From Rhodococcus zopfii NBRC 100606 = JCM 9919 (GTDB lineage: Bacteria; Actinomycetota; Actinomycetes; Mycobacteriales; Mycobacteriaceae), in contig NZ_BCXI01000015.1 of the NCBI RefSeq assembly GCF_001895025.1, positions 1 to 64,000 of the forward strand: a stretch of DNA of 64,000 nt, read 5' to 3'. Below are positions 23,965 to 32,904 of this stretch, in pieces. The position numbers and the translations under genes are program-made. The notes beneath the pieces are model-generated. The model worked only from the letters and a program-made list of their open reading frames with translations. It had not been told where the DNA came from and ran no database searches. Position 1 is the stretch's first letter. Each line of letters begins with the position of its first letter.

Positions 23965-26900
23965 ATGACCGACAGCACGCACGATCCCCGAATCCACGGC
24001 GGGTCGCTCGCCGACGATACCGTCGCCCTGGTGCGACGGTGGATCGCCGAGGCCGCGACGATCCCGCCGGGCCGCGGCGCCGAACAGCTCGCCGCGGTCC
24101 TGAAGGACCCGCACGGCCTCGAGTTCACGGTCGCGTTCATCGACGGGGTGATCCGGCCCGAAGATCCGCGGGTCGCCGCGCGCAACCTCGCCGGCCTGGC
24201 CCGCGACCTTCCCGCTTTCCTGCCCGCGCACCTGCGGACCGCGATCCGGGTCGGCGGCACGCTCGGTCCCGCGCTGCCGCACGTCGTGGTGCCCGCGGCG
24301 CGGCGGGCGCTGCGGGCGATGGTCGGGCATCTCGTCGTCGACGCGACCGATGCGCGGCTCGGGCGCGCGATCGCCCGGCTGCGTCACGACGGGGTGCGGC
24401 TGAACCTGAATCTGCTCGGGGAGGCGGTGCTCGGGGAACGCGAGGCCGCTCGCCGGCTCGACGGCACCCGCACGCTGCTGGCCCGCGACGACGTGGACTA
24501 CGTGTCGATCAAAGTGTCCGCGGCGGTCGCGCCGCATTCGCCGTGGGCGTTCGACGAGGCGGTCGCCGACGTCGTCGAGCGGCTGGTGCCGCTGTACCAC
24601 CTGGCCGCGACCTCCCGTTCCCCGAAGTTCGTGAATCTGGACATGGAGGAGTACCGCGACCTGGATCTGACGATCGCGGTGTTCACGACGATCCTGGACC
24701 GGCCGGAGTTCAGGCATCTGGAGGCGGGCATCGTCCTGCAGGCGTATCTGCCGGATTCGCTGGCGGCGATGATGCAGTTGCAGGACTGGTCCGCGGCGCG
24801 GCGGGCGCGTGGCGGCGCGCCGATCAAGGTGCGGGTCGTCAAGGGTGCGAACCTTCCGATGGAACGTGTCGAGGCGTCGCTGCACGACTGGCCGCCCGCG
24901 ACGTGGGGTTCCAAACAGCAGACGGACACGCACTACAAGCGCCTGCTGGACTATGCGTTCGAGCCGGACCGCATCGCCAATGTGCGGATCGGCGTCGCGG
25001 GCCACAACCTGTTCGACGTCGCGCACGCATGGCTGCTCGCCGGGCGGCGCGACGTGCGCGACGGCGTCGACGTGGAGATGCTGCTCGGAATGGCGCACAG
25101 TCAGGCGGAGGTGGTGCGCCGCCACGTCGGCGGGATCCTGCTGTACACGCCCGTGGTGCATCCGGGCGAGTTCGACGTCGCGATCGCGTATCTGGTGCGG
25201 CGGCTCGAGGAAGGTGCGGGGCAGGACAACTTCATGTCGGCGGTGTTCGCGTTGCACGACGACGAGTCGTTGTTCGACCGCGAGAAGCAGCGGTTCCTCG
25301 CGTCGCTGGCGGATGTCGACGGCACCGTTCCGAGACCGAACCGCACCCAGAACCGGCTGGTGGGTCCGCTCGAACCGCCCGGGCCGGGGTTCGCGAACAC
25401 CGCCGACACCGATCCGTCGCTGCCCGCGAACCGCACGTGGGGCCGGCAGATCCTCGGACGCGCGGCCGCGTCGCGGCTGGGGGTGGACACGATCGCGTCG
25501 AATACGGTGCGCACGGCCCGACAGCTCGACGACCTGCTCGCGAACACTGCCGCACACGGCCGCGGGTGGGGCCGGCGCTCGGGCGCCGAGCGTGCGGCCG
25601 TTCTCGAACAGGTCGCGCACGAGCTCGAATGCCGGCGCGGCGAGCTCGTCGAGGTGATGGTCGCCGAGGCCGGCAAGACCCTGGATCAGGCCGATCCGGA
25701 GGTGTCCGAGGCGATCGACTTCGCCCGCTGGTACGCCGATCGGGCGCGGGAACTCGACACCGTCGACGGCGCCCGGTTCGTGCCGTCCGCGCTGACGGTG
25801 GTGACCCCGCCGTGGAACTTCCCGGTCGCGATCCCGGCCGGGTCGACGCTCGCGGCGCTGGCCGCCGGCTCGGCGGTGGTGCTCAAACCGGCGGCGCTGA
25901 CGGCCCGCTGCGGCGCGGTGCTGGCCGAGGCACTGTGGGCGGCGGGGGTGCCCCGCGACGTTCTGCATCTCGTGCAACTCGCCGACCGTGAGCTGGGCCG
26001 GTTGTTGATCGCGGACCCGCGCGTGGACCGGGTGGTGCTCACCGGCGCCTTCGAGACGGCCGAGCTGTTCCGGTCGTTCCGGCCCGATCTGCCGTTGCTC
26101 GCCGAGACCAGCGGCAAGAACGCGATCGTGGTGACGCCGAGCGCCGATCTGGATCTGGCGGTGCGCGACATCGTGCAGTCGGCGTTCGGGCACGCGGGAC
26201 AGAAGTGCTCGGCGGCGTCGCTGGTGATCCTGGTCGGGTCGGTCGCGTCGTCGCGCCGGTTCCGCAACCAGCTCGTCGACGCGGTGACGTCGCTGCCGGT
26301 CGGCCGCGCCGACGATCCGCGCACCCGGATGGGGCCGCTCGTCGAACCCGCACACGGCAAGCTGCTCGACGCGCTCACCACCGTGGATGCGGGGGAATCG
26401 TGGCTCGTCGCCCCGCGGCGTCTCGACGAGTCAGGGCAGCTGTGGAGCCCGGGCATCCGGACCGGTGTGCGACGCGGTTCGCGCACCCACCTCACCGAGT
26501 TCTTCGGGCCGGTGCTGAGCATCATGACGGCCCGTGACCTCGACGAGGCGATCGCGATCCAGAACCAGGTGGAGTTCGGGCTGACGGCGGGGCTGCACAG
26601 TCTCGACACCGGGGAGGTCGCGCGGTGGCTGAACGGGGTGGAGGCCGGGAATCTGTACGTCAACCGGGGTATCACGGGGGCGATCGTGCGCCGTCAGCCG
26701 TTCGGAGGCTGGAAACGGTCGGCGGTCGGTGCCGGGTTCAAGGCCGGTGGGCCGAACTACCTGGTCGGTTTCGGGGCATGGGAACCGGCGCGGCACAGCC
26801 CGATCGACGAGCCCGTGGACGGCGCCCCGGCGCGTCTGCTCGACGCCGCCGGGCTGTCGGAGGCCGAACGTGATTTCCTGCGCCGGTCGTTCGCGAGCGA

Positions 26901-27393
26901 CGCCCGCGCGTGGCGCACCGAGTTCTCCCGCGCACTCGACGTGAGTGCGTTGTCCGCCGAACGCAATGTGTTCCGGTACCGCCGGGTGCGGGTGCACGTC
27001 CGGCTCGGCGCGCGCGGAACACCGGTCGAGTTGCTGCGGGTGCTGGGCGCCGCCGCCCGGTGCGGCGCACCCGTCGACGTGTCCACCACCGCACCGCTCT
27101 CCCACGACATCACGCGCGTGCTGGGAACTTTCGCGACCACACTGGCAATCGAATCGGAGGTGGCGTGGCGGAACCGGATCGGCAGGCCCGCCCCGGACCG
27201 TATCCGGTTGATCGGCGGCGACAATCGCGCACTCGCCGAAAACCTGGACGGCCGTGCCGGAACGGCTGTGTACGCCGACCGGGTCACCGAGTCCGGCCGC
27301 CTCGAGATGCTGCCGTTCCTGCGGGAGCAGTCGGTCACGGTCACCGCGCACCGCTTCGGGACACCGAATCATCTCACCGACGAAATCCTCTGA
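23965..27393 (+). CDS. putA: Bifunctional proline dehydrogenase / delta-1-pyrroline-5-carboxylate dehydrogenase
   Basis: The 1142-residue PutA-type enzyme oxidises proline to glutamate. The FAD-dependent proline dehydrogenase barrel spans about 60-440, with DYVSIKVSA, KGANLPMERVEA and FVNLDMEEYRDL. The NAD-dependent aldehyde dehydrogenase domain spans about 520-960, with TPPWNFPVAIPAG, Glu in LAETSGKNA near 712 and catalytic Cys in GHAGQKCSAAS near 747. A ~180-residue C-terminal extension follows. There is no N-terminal ribbon-helix-helix DNA-binding domain, so it is not self-regulating like E. coli PutA. The ATG at 23965 has GGAGGT upstream. The PucR-type regulator at 28001 is the likely activator. 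Confidence 0.93.
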   Translation: MTDSTHDPRIHGGSLADDTVALVRRWIAEAATIPPGRGAEQLAAVLKDPHGLEFTVAFIDGVIRPEDPRVAARNLAGLARDLPAFLPAHLRTAIRVGGTLGPALPHVVVPAARRALRAMVGHLVVDATDARLGRAIARLRHDGVRLNLNLLGEAVLGEREAARRLDGTRTLLARDDVDYVSIKVSAAVAPHSPWAFDEAVADVVERLVPLYHLAATSRSPKFVNLDMEEYRDLDLTIAVFTTILDRPEFRHLEAGIVLQAYLPDSLAAMMQLQDWSAARRARGGAPIKVRVVKGANLPMERVEASLHDWPPATWGSKQQTDTHYKRLLDYAFEPDRIANVRIGVAGHNLFDVAHAWLLAGRRDVRDGVDVEMLLGMAHSQAEVVRRHVGGILLYTPVVHPGEFDVAIAYLVRRLEEGAGQDNFMSAVFALHDDESLFDREKQRFLASLADVDGTVPRPNRTQNRLVGPLEPPGPGFANTADTDPSLPANRTWGRQILGRAAASRLGVDTIASNTVRTARQLDDLLANTAAHGRGWGRRSGAERAAVLEQVAHELECRRGELVEVMVAEAGKTLDQADPEVSEAIDFARWYADRARELDTVDGARFVPSALTVVTPPWNFPVAIPAGSTLAALAAGSAVVLKPAALTARCGAVLAEALWAAGVPRDVLHLVQLADRELGRLLIADPRVDRVVLTGAFETAELFRSFRPDLPLLAETSGKNAIVVTPSADLDLAVRDIVQSAFGHAGQKCSAASLVILVGSVASSRRFRNQLVDAVTSLPVGRADDPRTRMGPLVEPAHGKLLDALTTVDAGESWLVAPRRLDESGQLWSPGIRTGVRRGSRTHLTEFFGPVLSIMTARDLDEAIAIQNQVEFGLTAGLHSLDTGEVARWLNGVEAGNLYVNRGITGAIVRRQPFGGWKRSAVGAGFKAGGPNYLVGFGAWEPARHSPIDEPVDGAPARLLDAAGLSEAERDFLRRSFASDARAWRTEFSRALDVSALSAERNVFRYRRVRVHVRLGARGTPVELLRVLGAAARCGAPVDVSTTAPLSHDITRVLGTFATTLAIESEVAWRNRIGRPAPDRIRLIGGDNRALAENLDGRAGTAVYADRVTESGRLEMLPFLREQSVTVTAHRFGTPNHLTDEIL

Positions 27394-27459
27394 CGCCGTT
27401 TCAAGATCGGTTACACCGAACCGGTCGGATCGCGGCGGCAGGTGCGGTGCAATAGGAAC

Positions 27460-27840
27460 ATGAACATCGCCGAAACCCCACCCACCGAACGCCGCCGGAA
27501 GGCCCTCGCTGCCGTGAAGGAGCTCGGACCCCAACGCACCGAACAAGCGGTCCTGAAGGTGCGATGTCCGGCCAGCCACACCGTCGCCGCGGTCTACAAG
27601 ACGACCGAAGGTCCGGTGGTGGTCTCGGCCAGCGGTCCCGGTGGGCGCGGGTCACGCGACCGGGAAGCGACCGGCCACCACGGCGACAAGCTCGATTCGG
27701 AATTCGTCGATACCCTGGAGGCGACCCAGTTCGAGGACGATGTCATCCCCGCCGGATGCGCGTGCGGGCCGCGCACCCTTTCCCGTAAGAAGCTGCAGGA
27801 CGCGGTCGCCTCGCACACCCACATCGTGAATCTGACCTGA
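27460..27840 (+). CDS. Hypothetical protein with CPxSH and CxCG motifs
   Basis: The 126-residue product is not recognised. It has KVRCPASHTVAAVYKTTEG in the middle and PAGCACGPRTLSRKKLQDAV near the end. The CPASH and CACG pairs could make a small zinc site, a zinc-ribbon-like arrangement. HTHIVNLT closes the protein. TAGGA precedes the ATG at 27460, and the upstream in-frame ATG at 27442 lacks a ribosome binding site. It lies between putA and the PucR regulator on the same strand; a functional link is not shown. Confidence 0.68.
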   Translation: MNIAETPPTERRRKALAAVKELGPQRTEQAVLKVRCPASHTVAAVYKTTEGPVVVSASGPGGRGSRDREATGHHGDKLDSEFVDTLEATQFEDDVIPAGCACGPRTLSRKKLQDAVASHTHIVNLT

Positions 27841-28000
27841 CACCGCCCTACCTCCCCTCGCAACCCGGAGACAGTCGCATACGCCCCGCGCGGCCGGCAC
27901 CCGGTCCGGCGGCTCCGAGCGGTGCGGGCGCCGAGCGGGTAGATTCGAAGGCCGCGCCGGTCGCGGCGCGCCACGCGATTCGATACTGGGAGGCCGCCCG

Positions 28001-29284
28001 ATGACGTCGGTTTTCGTCGACTGGTCCGACCAAGAGCAACAGGACGCGGCCCGGTACATCGCCGACGCCGTGGTGGCGCGCCGTAAGACGTTCATCGACG
28101 AACTCACGGAGATGACTGCCGCCGAGATTCCCGAGATCGCCAGCACCGAGAGCGACCGCGCGTTGCTGGCGGGCAGCATCGCAGAGAACACCACGGTGCT
28201 GATGACGGCACTGATCGGCGGCGCCGATCCGTCGACGGTCGAGCCCCCACCCGAGGCGCTCGCATTCGCACGGGCACTGGCCCGCCGGGGCGCGTCGATC
28301 GCGCATCTGTTGCGCGCCTACCGGATCGGCCAGGCCCGGTTCACCAGCATGTGCCTGGATGTCGCCGACGACGCGGCCCCGGCCGACAACAGGGTCGCGT
28401 TGCGCGCTGCGGTCAACAAGACCGCCGCGTTCATCGATCACATCTCCGAGCGCGTCACCATCGCCTACGAAGACGAACGGGAACGGTGGATCACCAGCCG
28501 CACCGGATTGACCCAGAACTGGATCACCCAGGTGCTCACCGGCGCGGTGACCGATGCCGCGCAGGCCGGCGCCGCACTCGACTATCCGCTCGACGGCATG
28601 CACCTGGCACTGGCGCTGTGGATTCCGGAGACGGAACGGTCCTCCTGCCCCGATGTCGCAACGGCGGTGCATCGACTGCTCGCCGAGGTCTCACCGGGAG
28701 CGGCCACGCTCGCGGTGCACACCGACCCGCTCGCGATGAACGCGTGGCTTGCCTTGCGCGGCAGTGCAGCCGACGTGATCGAGCGCCTGCGGACCGCAAT
28801 CGGTGCGGCCGACGTGCCGCTCCGCGTCGCGGTCGGACTACCGGGAAGCGGTATCGACGGGTTCCGGGCCGGGCATCGGCAGGCGGCCGCCGTCAAGGCG
28901 CTGGCGGGTACCGCCGTGCCGGAGGCTCCGGTGCTGGTGTCGTACGCGGAGATCGCCCCGGTCGCGATGCTCACCGGGGATCTCGCGGAGATGCGCAGTT
29001 TCGTCACCGGCACACTGGGCCCGCTCGCCGAGGACACCGACCGCACCGCCGAACTGCGCGAAACCCTGCGCGTGCACCTGTCCTGCAATCGCAGCCCGGC
29101 GACCACCGCGTCACGGATGAATCTGCACCGCAACACGATCCGATATCGGATTCAGCAGGCCACGGAGGACCTCGGCCGAGATCTCGAGGACATCGACCCG
29201 TTCCGGCTCGCCGCCGCCCTCGAAATCTGCCGGTGGTACGGGCACCGCGTCCTGACGCCACGCCGGACCGCTGTCACAGCCTGA
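28001..29284 (+). CDS. PucR family transcriptional regulator
   Basis: A 427-residue regulator with the PucR/CdaR arrangement. The N-terminal helical region includes LARRGASIAHLLRAYRIGQA near 97-116, the middle is a GGDEF-like domain, and the C-terminal helix-turn-helix is HLSCNRSPATTASRMNLH followed by RNTIRYRIQQATEDLG. Such proteins are usually activators of catabolic genes. PucR-like proteins encoded near proline-utilisation genes activate them in other actinobacteria, so control of putA is a reasonable inference. GGGAGG precedes the ATG. Its 3' end overlaps the SGNH hydrolase gene by 11 bp on the opposite strand. Confidence 0.85.
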   Translation: MTSVFVDWSDQEQQDAARYIADAVVARRKTFIDELTEMTAAEIPEIASTESDRALLAGSIAENTTVLMTALIGGADPSTVEPPPEALAFARALARRGASIAHLLRAYRIGQARFTSMCLDVADDAAPADNRVALRAAVNKTAAFIDHISERVTIAYEDERERWITSRTGLTQNWITQVLTGAVTDAAQAGAALDYPLDGMHLALALWIPETERSSCPDVATAVHRLLAEVSPGAATLAVHTDPLAMNAWLALRGSAADVIERLRTAIGAADVPLRVAVGLPGSGIDGFRAGHRQAAAVKALAGTAVPEAPVLVSYAEIAPVAMLTGDLAEMRSFVTGTLGPLAEDTDRTAELRETLRVHLSCNRSPATTASRMNLHRNTIRYRIQQATEDLGRDLEDIDPFRLAAALEICRWYGHRVLTPRRTAVTA

Positions 29285-30881
29285 TGCTCAGGGTCCGGCG
29301 GGCCAGGTCGGCAACTTCGTCGGCCCAGCTCAGGATCGACATCGTCGAGTCGATGTTCTGCGGTGGTGTCCGAATCAGGGTGTCGCGGCGGATGAGCCGT
29401 TCCCAGTCGACGGTGATCGGCCCGGTCCGCACCTCACCGCTCGGGTGCCGGAACTCGACGCCGGCGTGCGCCATGATCGTCATGATCTCCTGCGCGAGGA
29501 TCCCGTAGCCGACCGTCGTCGGATGCACCCCGTCGAGGGAGAAGAAGCCGCCGGTGGCCCGGCCCCCGCGACCGTCCGCGGTGAGGAACCGCGAATCGGG
29601 CACCGGATCGAGCGCGGCCAGCGCGGCGGGCAGCGGGTAGGGCGTCCACCACGCGGGGCGCGCCTGCACATCGTCGATGTAGCGGCGCAACGCGAGCCGT
29701 TCGAGCAGACCACACACGTCGAGGAGATGCCAATCCCGCACCGGGCCGGACGTTCCCGCGCGGGCGTCGGCGACGGTGCGGGAGATGGTGGTGTTGTAGA
29801 GGTCGATCGCCGCATCGACGACGGCGGCCTGCGCACCGGTGATGTTCGGGTCGCGGGTCGCGTCGAAATGCCGCTCGTCGATCCACGGCCGCGTGTAGTA
29901 CGGGAAGTACCGCGAGCCGGGTTCGACCTTCGTGCCCAGGCCGCGCGCGATCGGTGCGATCGTGACGTGCGGAATCGTGCACCAGACGACGTGGCGCGCG
30001 GAGATGCGTTCGACCTGCGCCACCACCTCGGCGAACTCGGCGTCGAAATGCTCGGGACGCCAGATCGTGTACGCACCCTTCCTCGCGAGGTCGCGGAAGT
30101 CCGGTCCGCTCCACTGCACCCGCAGGTCGGTGACGGTGCCGAGCACATTGTTGGAACCGAGGAACACCACGAGGGTTTCGATGCCGCTCTCGGTGGTGCC
30201 GTCGTGGTCCTCGCCGAGCGCGAAAGCGGCGTCGAACAGGGTCATCGTCCGCTGCGGCGGCGCCCAGTGCGGATACACGTGCAGCGCCGCGCGGTCGCCG
30301 TTGTTCTGCACGACCTGATCCAGGAAATCGTCGCCGGGTGTGTCGATCGCGTCCGCGCAGGTTTGCGCGGTCCGGCTCAGCGCGTCGCGCAGATCCCAGC
30401 CGAAGCAGGACAGATTGTGCTGGTAGGCCGCGACGACCGGGGTGGTCGCGCCGGGCCCCCGTTCCCAGTAGTCCTCGACCTCGTCCATGAAGGAACGCAC
30501 CGCGAACAGCGCGAGCGGCACCTCCCACGGCTGCAGCGACGACCCGAACCGGTCGTCGAGGCGGCGCAGCATCAGTTCGATGTTCAGCGGCAGCCCGCCC
30601 GGTCCCCCGTAGCGGGGGTACCGGAAGGTGCGGAGCACTCCGAGTTCGTGCGCGACGATCGCCGGAACCGAGAGGTCGGTGTGGAAGACCGCGCCGCTCT
30701 GGAAGCCCTGCAACAGCGAGTCGCCGAGCGCCACGATGCGATGCGGTGGTGTGCCACGCGTCTCGGGTTCGACGGCGATTCCGAGCGTGGAATCGAACTC
30801 GGGCAACCGTGGTTCCTTCGTCGCTTGCGCCGCAACATCTCTCGGAGTCCCCTGCGGAATCTCCCGCGTCTGTGCCGGCAT
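29274..30881 (-). CDS. SGNH/GDSL hydrolase family protein
   Basis: This 535-residue SGNH-type esterase or lipase has block I IVALGDSLLQGFQSG with the catalytic Ser near residue 50. VVFLGSNNVLGTVTDL gives the block III Asn, and the block V region FSLDGVHPTTVGYGIL gives the Asp-x-x-His pair. It is much longer than typical GDSL enzymes. No signal peptide is seen from the start at 30881, so it is presumably intracellular or has another N-terminus. The frame extends to 30944, but the start chosen has AAAGGGCGAG upstream. Substrate unknown. Confidence 0.8.
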   Translation of the reverse strand: MPAQTREIPQGTPRDVAAQATKEPRLPEFDSTLGIAVEPETRGTPPHRIVALGDSLLQGFQSGAVFHTDLSVPAIVAHELGVLRTFRYPRYGGPGGLPLNIELMLRRLDDRFGSSLQPWEVPLALFAVRSFMDEVEDYWERGPGATTPVVAAYQHNLSCFGWDLRDALSRTAQTCADAIDTPGDDFLDQVVQNNGDRAALHVYPHWAPPQRTMTLFDAAFALGEDHDGTTESGIETLVVFLGSNNVLGTVTDLRVQWSGPDFRDLARKGAYTIWRPEHFDAEFAEVVAQVERISARHVVWCTIPHVTIAPIARGLGTKVEPGSRYFPYYTRPWIDERHFDATRDPNITGAQAAVVDAAIDLYNTTISRTVADARAGTSGPVRDWHLLDVCGLLERLALRRYIDDVQARPAWWTPYPLPAALAALDPVPDSRFLTADGRGGRATGGFFSLDGVHPTTVGYGILAQEIMTIMAHAGVEFRHPSGEVRTGPITVDWERLIRRDTLIRTPPQNIDSTMSILSWADEVADLARRTLSIRL

Positions 30882-30991
30882 CGCTCGCCCTTTCGGACCG
30901 GAGGTGGCTCCCTCGAGCGTGAGCCGTCGGCCCGGCGTTGTCAACGATGTCGCATGATGGAACCGGTGCCCCCCGAGAGCAAGGAGCAGAG

Positions 30992-31315
30992 TTGGACACT
31001 CCCGATTTCGCGCACACCGACCAGGCCGCGAAGAATCGTCGCGAGAAGACGCTGGCGCTGGCGCGTTTCGCGTGGGATCGCGGCATCACCGGCGCCGAAC
31101 TGCTCGCGATGACCGACGACTACCGCCGCCGCCTGGCGCGGGAGGCGGGCGCGCACCCGCCGCGCACGATGGAGACCTGGAACGGCGTCGCCGCACTGCT
31201 CGACGACAAGACGGCTTGGGCGCTCGGCCATCCGGATCATCCGGCGGCCGAGCGCGCCCACCCGGACGAGAAGATCATGTGGGTGAAGCCGCCGGTGCGA
31301 CCGTGGTTCGAGTGA
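30992..31315 (+). CDS. Conserved hypothetical protein with a TTG start
   Basis: A 107-residue basic-acidic protein, not recognised. It opens with DTPDFAHTDQAAKNRREKTL, then has ITGAELLAMTDDYRRRLARE (helical) and a C-terminal TAWALGHPDHPAAERAHPDE ending WVKPPVRPWFE. Its compactness and charge suggest a small cytoplasmic, perhaps nucleic-acid-associated, protein. The TTG at 30992-30994 is preferred because AAGGAG lies 5 nt upstream; there is no nearby ATG or GTG with similar support. Confidence 0.65.
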   Translation: MDTPDFAHTDQAAKNRREKTLALARFAWDRGITGAELLAMTDDYRRRLAREAGAHPPRTMETWNGVAALLDDKTAWALGHPDHPAAERAHPDEKIMWVKPPVRPWFE

Positions 31316-31613
31316 GCGGCCCGTCGGAGACGGTGGCCCGCGCTCGGCGACGGACTCGAGTTCGGTGGGCAGCCCGACGGTGAAGCAGGAATATCCTCCC
31401 GGTCGAGGGTAATCGGGGTGCGACGACCCCGGCATCGGGCGGCACCTGCGGGTGTGCCCGGCGTTTCCCCCACCGGCCGCGCGGGAACTCCGATGCGAGG
31501 AGGTGGCGCGCAGCCGGCGACGCGCTACGTACGGCTGGTGCGCGTCCGGAGGCAGCAACACCCGCCGGCACCGCGCCCACTCCGTGACAAATGACCGAAT
31601 TGCGTTGGCGGCA
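31316..31613. other. Intergenic stretch before the 29-codon gene
   Basis: No gene is supported. Open frames on the minus strand cross it (for example 31275-31919) but lack starts with ribosome binding sites and have shadow-like composition. Toward its right end the base composition becomes markedly AT-richer than the flanks, leading into the promoter at 31614. Confidence 0.45.
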
Positions 31614-31641
31614 TTGACTTTTCGAATTCTGCAAAAATGAT
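31614..31641 (+). promoter_or_regulatory. Promoter of the 29-codon gene
   Basis: TTGACT (31614-31619) is followed at 16 bp by AATGAT (31636-31641), in a locally AT-rich island (TTTTCGAATTCTGCAAAAAT). The predicted transcript would start near 31648 and carry a ~30-nt leader with AGGAGG at 31667-31672. Confidence 0.55.
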
Positions 31642-31677
31642 CTCAGGTCGGGATCGTCGAGAGTGCAGGAGGATCTC

Positions 31678-31767
31678 GTGTCTGCCGCAACCGACCTGGG
31701 GCCCGCGTTCGGCGCGTTCCTGAAGTGGCTGAGTGTGACATTCGGCCTGGGTATCGGGTTGAGCTGA
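31678..31767 (+). CDS. 29-residue hydrophobic small protein
   Basis: A GTG codon 5 nt after a perfect AGGAGG opens a 29-codon frame ending TGA. The peptide is acidic and polar at the start (VSAATDLGPA), then strongly hydrophobic and amphipathic with aromatic residues and a single Lys (FGAFLKWLSVTFG, LGIGLS). There is no signal peptide. Promoter, ribosome binding site, frame and a downstream stem (31768-31793) line up, which is unusual for chance. Short unprocessed amphipathic proteins are known as channel-forming PorA/PorH in corynebacteria and as phenol-soluble modulins. The resemblance is in character only, so function is open. Confidence 0.55.
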   Translation: MSAATDLGPAFGAFLKWLSVTFGLGIGLS

Positions 31768-32017
31768 GCACGCCGATCCGGGCCCCGGCGTGCCGGCAAC
31801 AGCGCCGGTAGCGCCGAGGACAGGTTTTGCACGTCCTGCAACGCGGGCGGGGGCTGCGCTGCAGGACGTGGCGCGCGTCGCTCCGTCGGTTCCCGCACCA
31901 CGGCGACATCTCGGGTCAAGGCGACATTCCGGCTGAGGAGTGCGACGAAAAGAATGCAGGTGACCGACCCCCGTACTCACCTGGCCTATACCGGGTGAGG
32001 AGAAGCCAGGCTTCTCC
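31768..32017. other. Three successive stem-loops after the small gene
   Basis: GCACGCCG/CGGCGTGC (31768-31775 with 31786-31793) begins right after the small gene's stop. CACGTCCTGCA/TGCAGGACGTG (31830-31840 with 31860-31870) is a perfect 11-bp stem. GGAGAAGC/GCTTCTCC (31999-32006 with 32010-32017) is a perfect 8-bp stem on a 3-nt loop. None has a long T run. They may be terminators, RNA stabilisers or parts of a non-coding RNA. No other gene was found up to 32299. Confidence 0.55.
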
Positions 32018-32299
32018 GAAGGCCGGTCACACCCCGAATTCTACTCCCACCCACTTTCCAGCCCGGTTGCCTGCGCACACCGGCAGGCCGGAATGCGATC
32101 CAGCCTCAGCGGTGTCCCCGCCGCGGGCCGCGACCGGTGCGACGGTCTTCTGTGTGTCCGGCGGATCTGCGGCTCCGGGTACCGGCGGATACCTCGATCG
32201 CCGCGGCGAGTTCACCCGTCCGACCTCGCGGAACGGGTAGAATCAGGCACGCGGTTTTCTTCACCGACAACGTTTTCCGGCGACGAGGAGCACCGTCCG
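32018..32299. other. Leader region of the SRPBCC gene
   Basis: No gene seen. The sequence is less GC-rich at 32030-32060 and again around 32240-32280, where a promoter for the SRPBCC gene is likely. A GAGGAG at 32285-32290 is the only ribosome-binding-like motif, 9 nt before the ATG at 32300. Confidence 0.4.
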
Positions 32300-32839
32300 A
32301 TGGCGATTCGCGACTACCGGCCGAGCCCCCTTCAGTCCGCCGTGGTGATCGATGCGGGCGACCAGTGGACCCTCGTGTTCACCCGCGACTTTCCGCAGTC
32401 CCCGGACGTGGTGTGGGGCGCGCTCACCGATCCGACGCAGGTCGTGCAGTGGGCGCCGTACCGGCCCGAACGCCATCTCGGCACCGTCGGACCGGCCACG
32501 CTGATCGTCGTCGACGGCGACGACGCCACCGAGTTCGACGGCACCGTCGTCGCCGCGGGGATTCCCCACGTGCTCGAACACCGGTGGGACGAGGACTGGC
32601 TACGGTGGGAAATCACCCCCCGCCCCGGCGGCGGATGCACACTGACGCTGCAGCACACCGTCACCGGGCCGGACACCTCGGCACAGCTCGCCGCGGGCTG
32701 GCACATGTGTCTCGACGTCGCGCAGGAGATGATGGAGCACCGCTCCGCCGGACCGATCGTCGGGCGCGACGCCCTCGAGCACGGCTGGACCGAACTGTAC
32801 GAGGCATACAGCAAACGCCTCGGCGGCGACGGGGGCTGA
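32300..32839 (+). CDS. SRPBCC / AHSA1-like protein
   Basis: A 179-residue SRPBCC protein. WTLVFTRDFPQSPDVVWGAL (24-43) is the first strand and helix, PTQVVQWAPYRPERHL follows, and the C-terminal helix is TSAQLAAGWHMCLDVAQEMM. VVQWAPYRP in place of the common KWWGP is a subfamily feature. There is no neighbouring ArsR gene, unlike the pair at 18469-19299. The ATG at 32300 follows GAGGAG at a normal distance; the longer frame upstream is shadow. Ligand unknown. The aroD gene follows on the same strand after a 152-bp gap with a perfect inverted repeat. Confidence 0.8.
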   Translation: MAIRDYRPSPLQSAVVIDAGDQWTLVFTRDFPQSPDVVWGALTDPTQVVQWAPYRPERHLGTVGPATLIVVDGDDATEFDGTVVAAGIPHVLEHRWDEDWLRWEITPRPGGGCTLTLQHTVTGPDTSAQLAAGWHMCLDVAQEMMEHRSAGPIVGRDALEHGWTELYEAYSKRLGGDGG

Positions 32840-32904
32840 CCCGCGCCCGGCGGCACGCATCCGGGCACAGCCCACCTTTCCGGGCGCTCATCCGTGCGTT
32901 TTTC

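Noticed and set aside
23257-26355. 1032-codon minus-strand open frame across putA
   Set aside because: Antisense shadow of putA with Arg-His rich composition; the plus-strand PutA motifs are clear.
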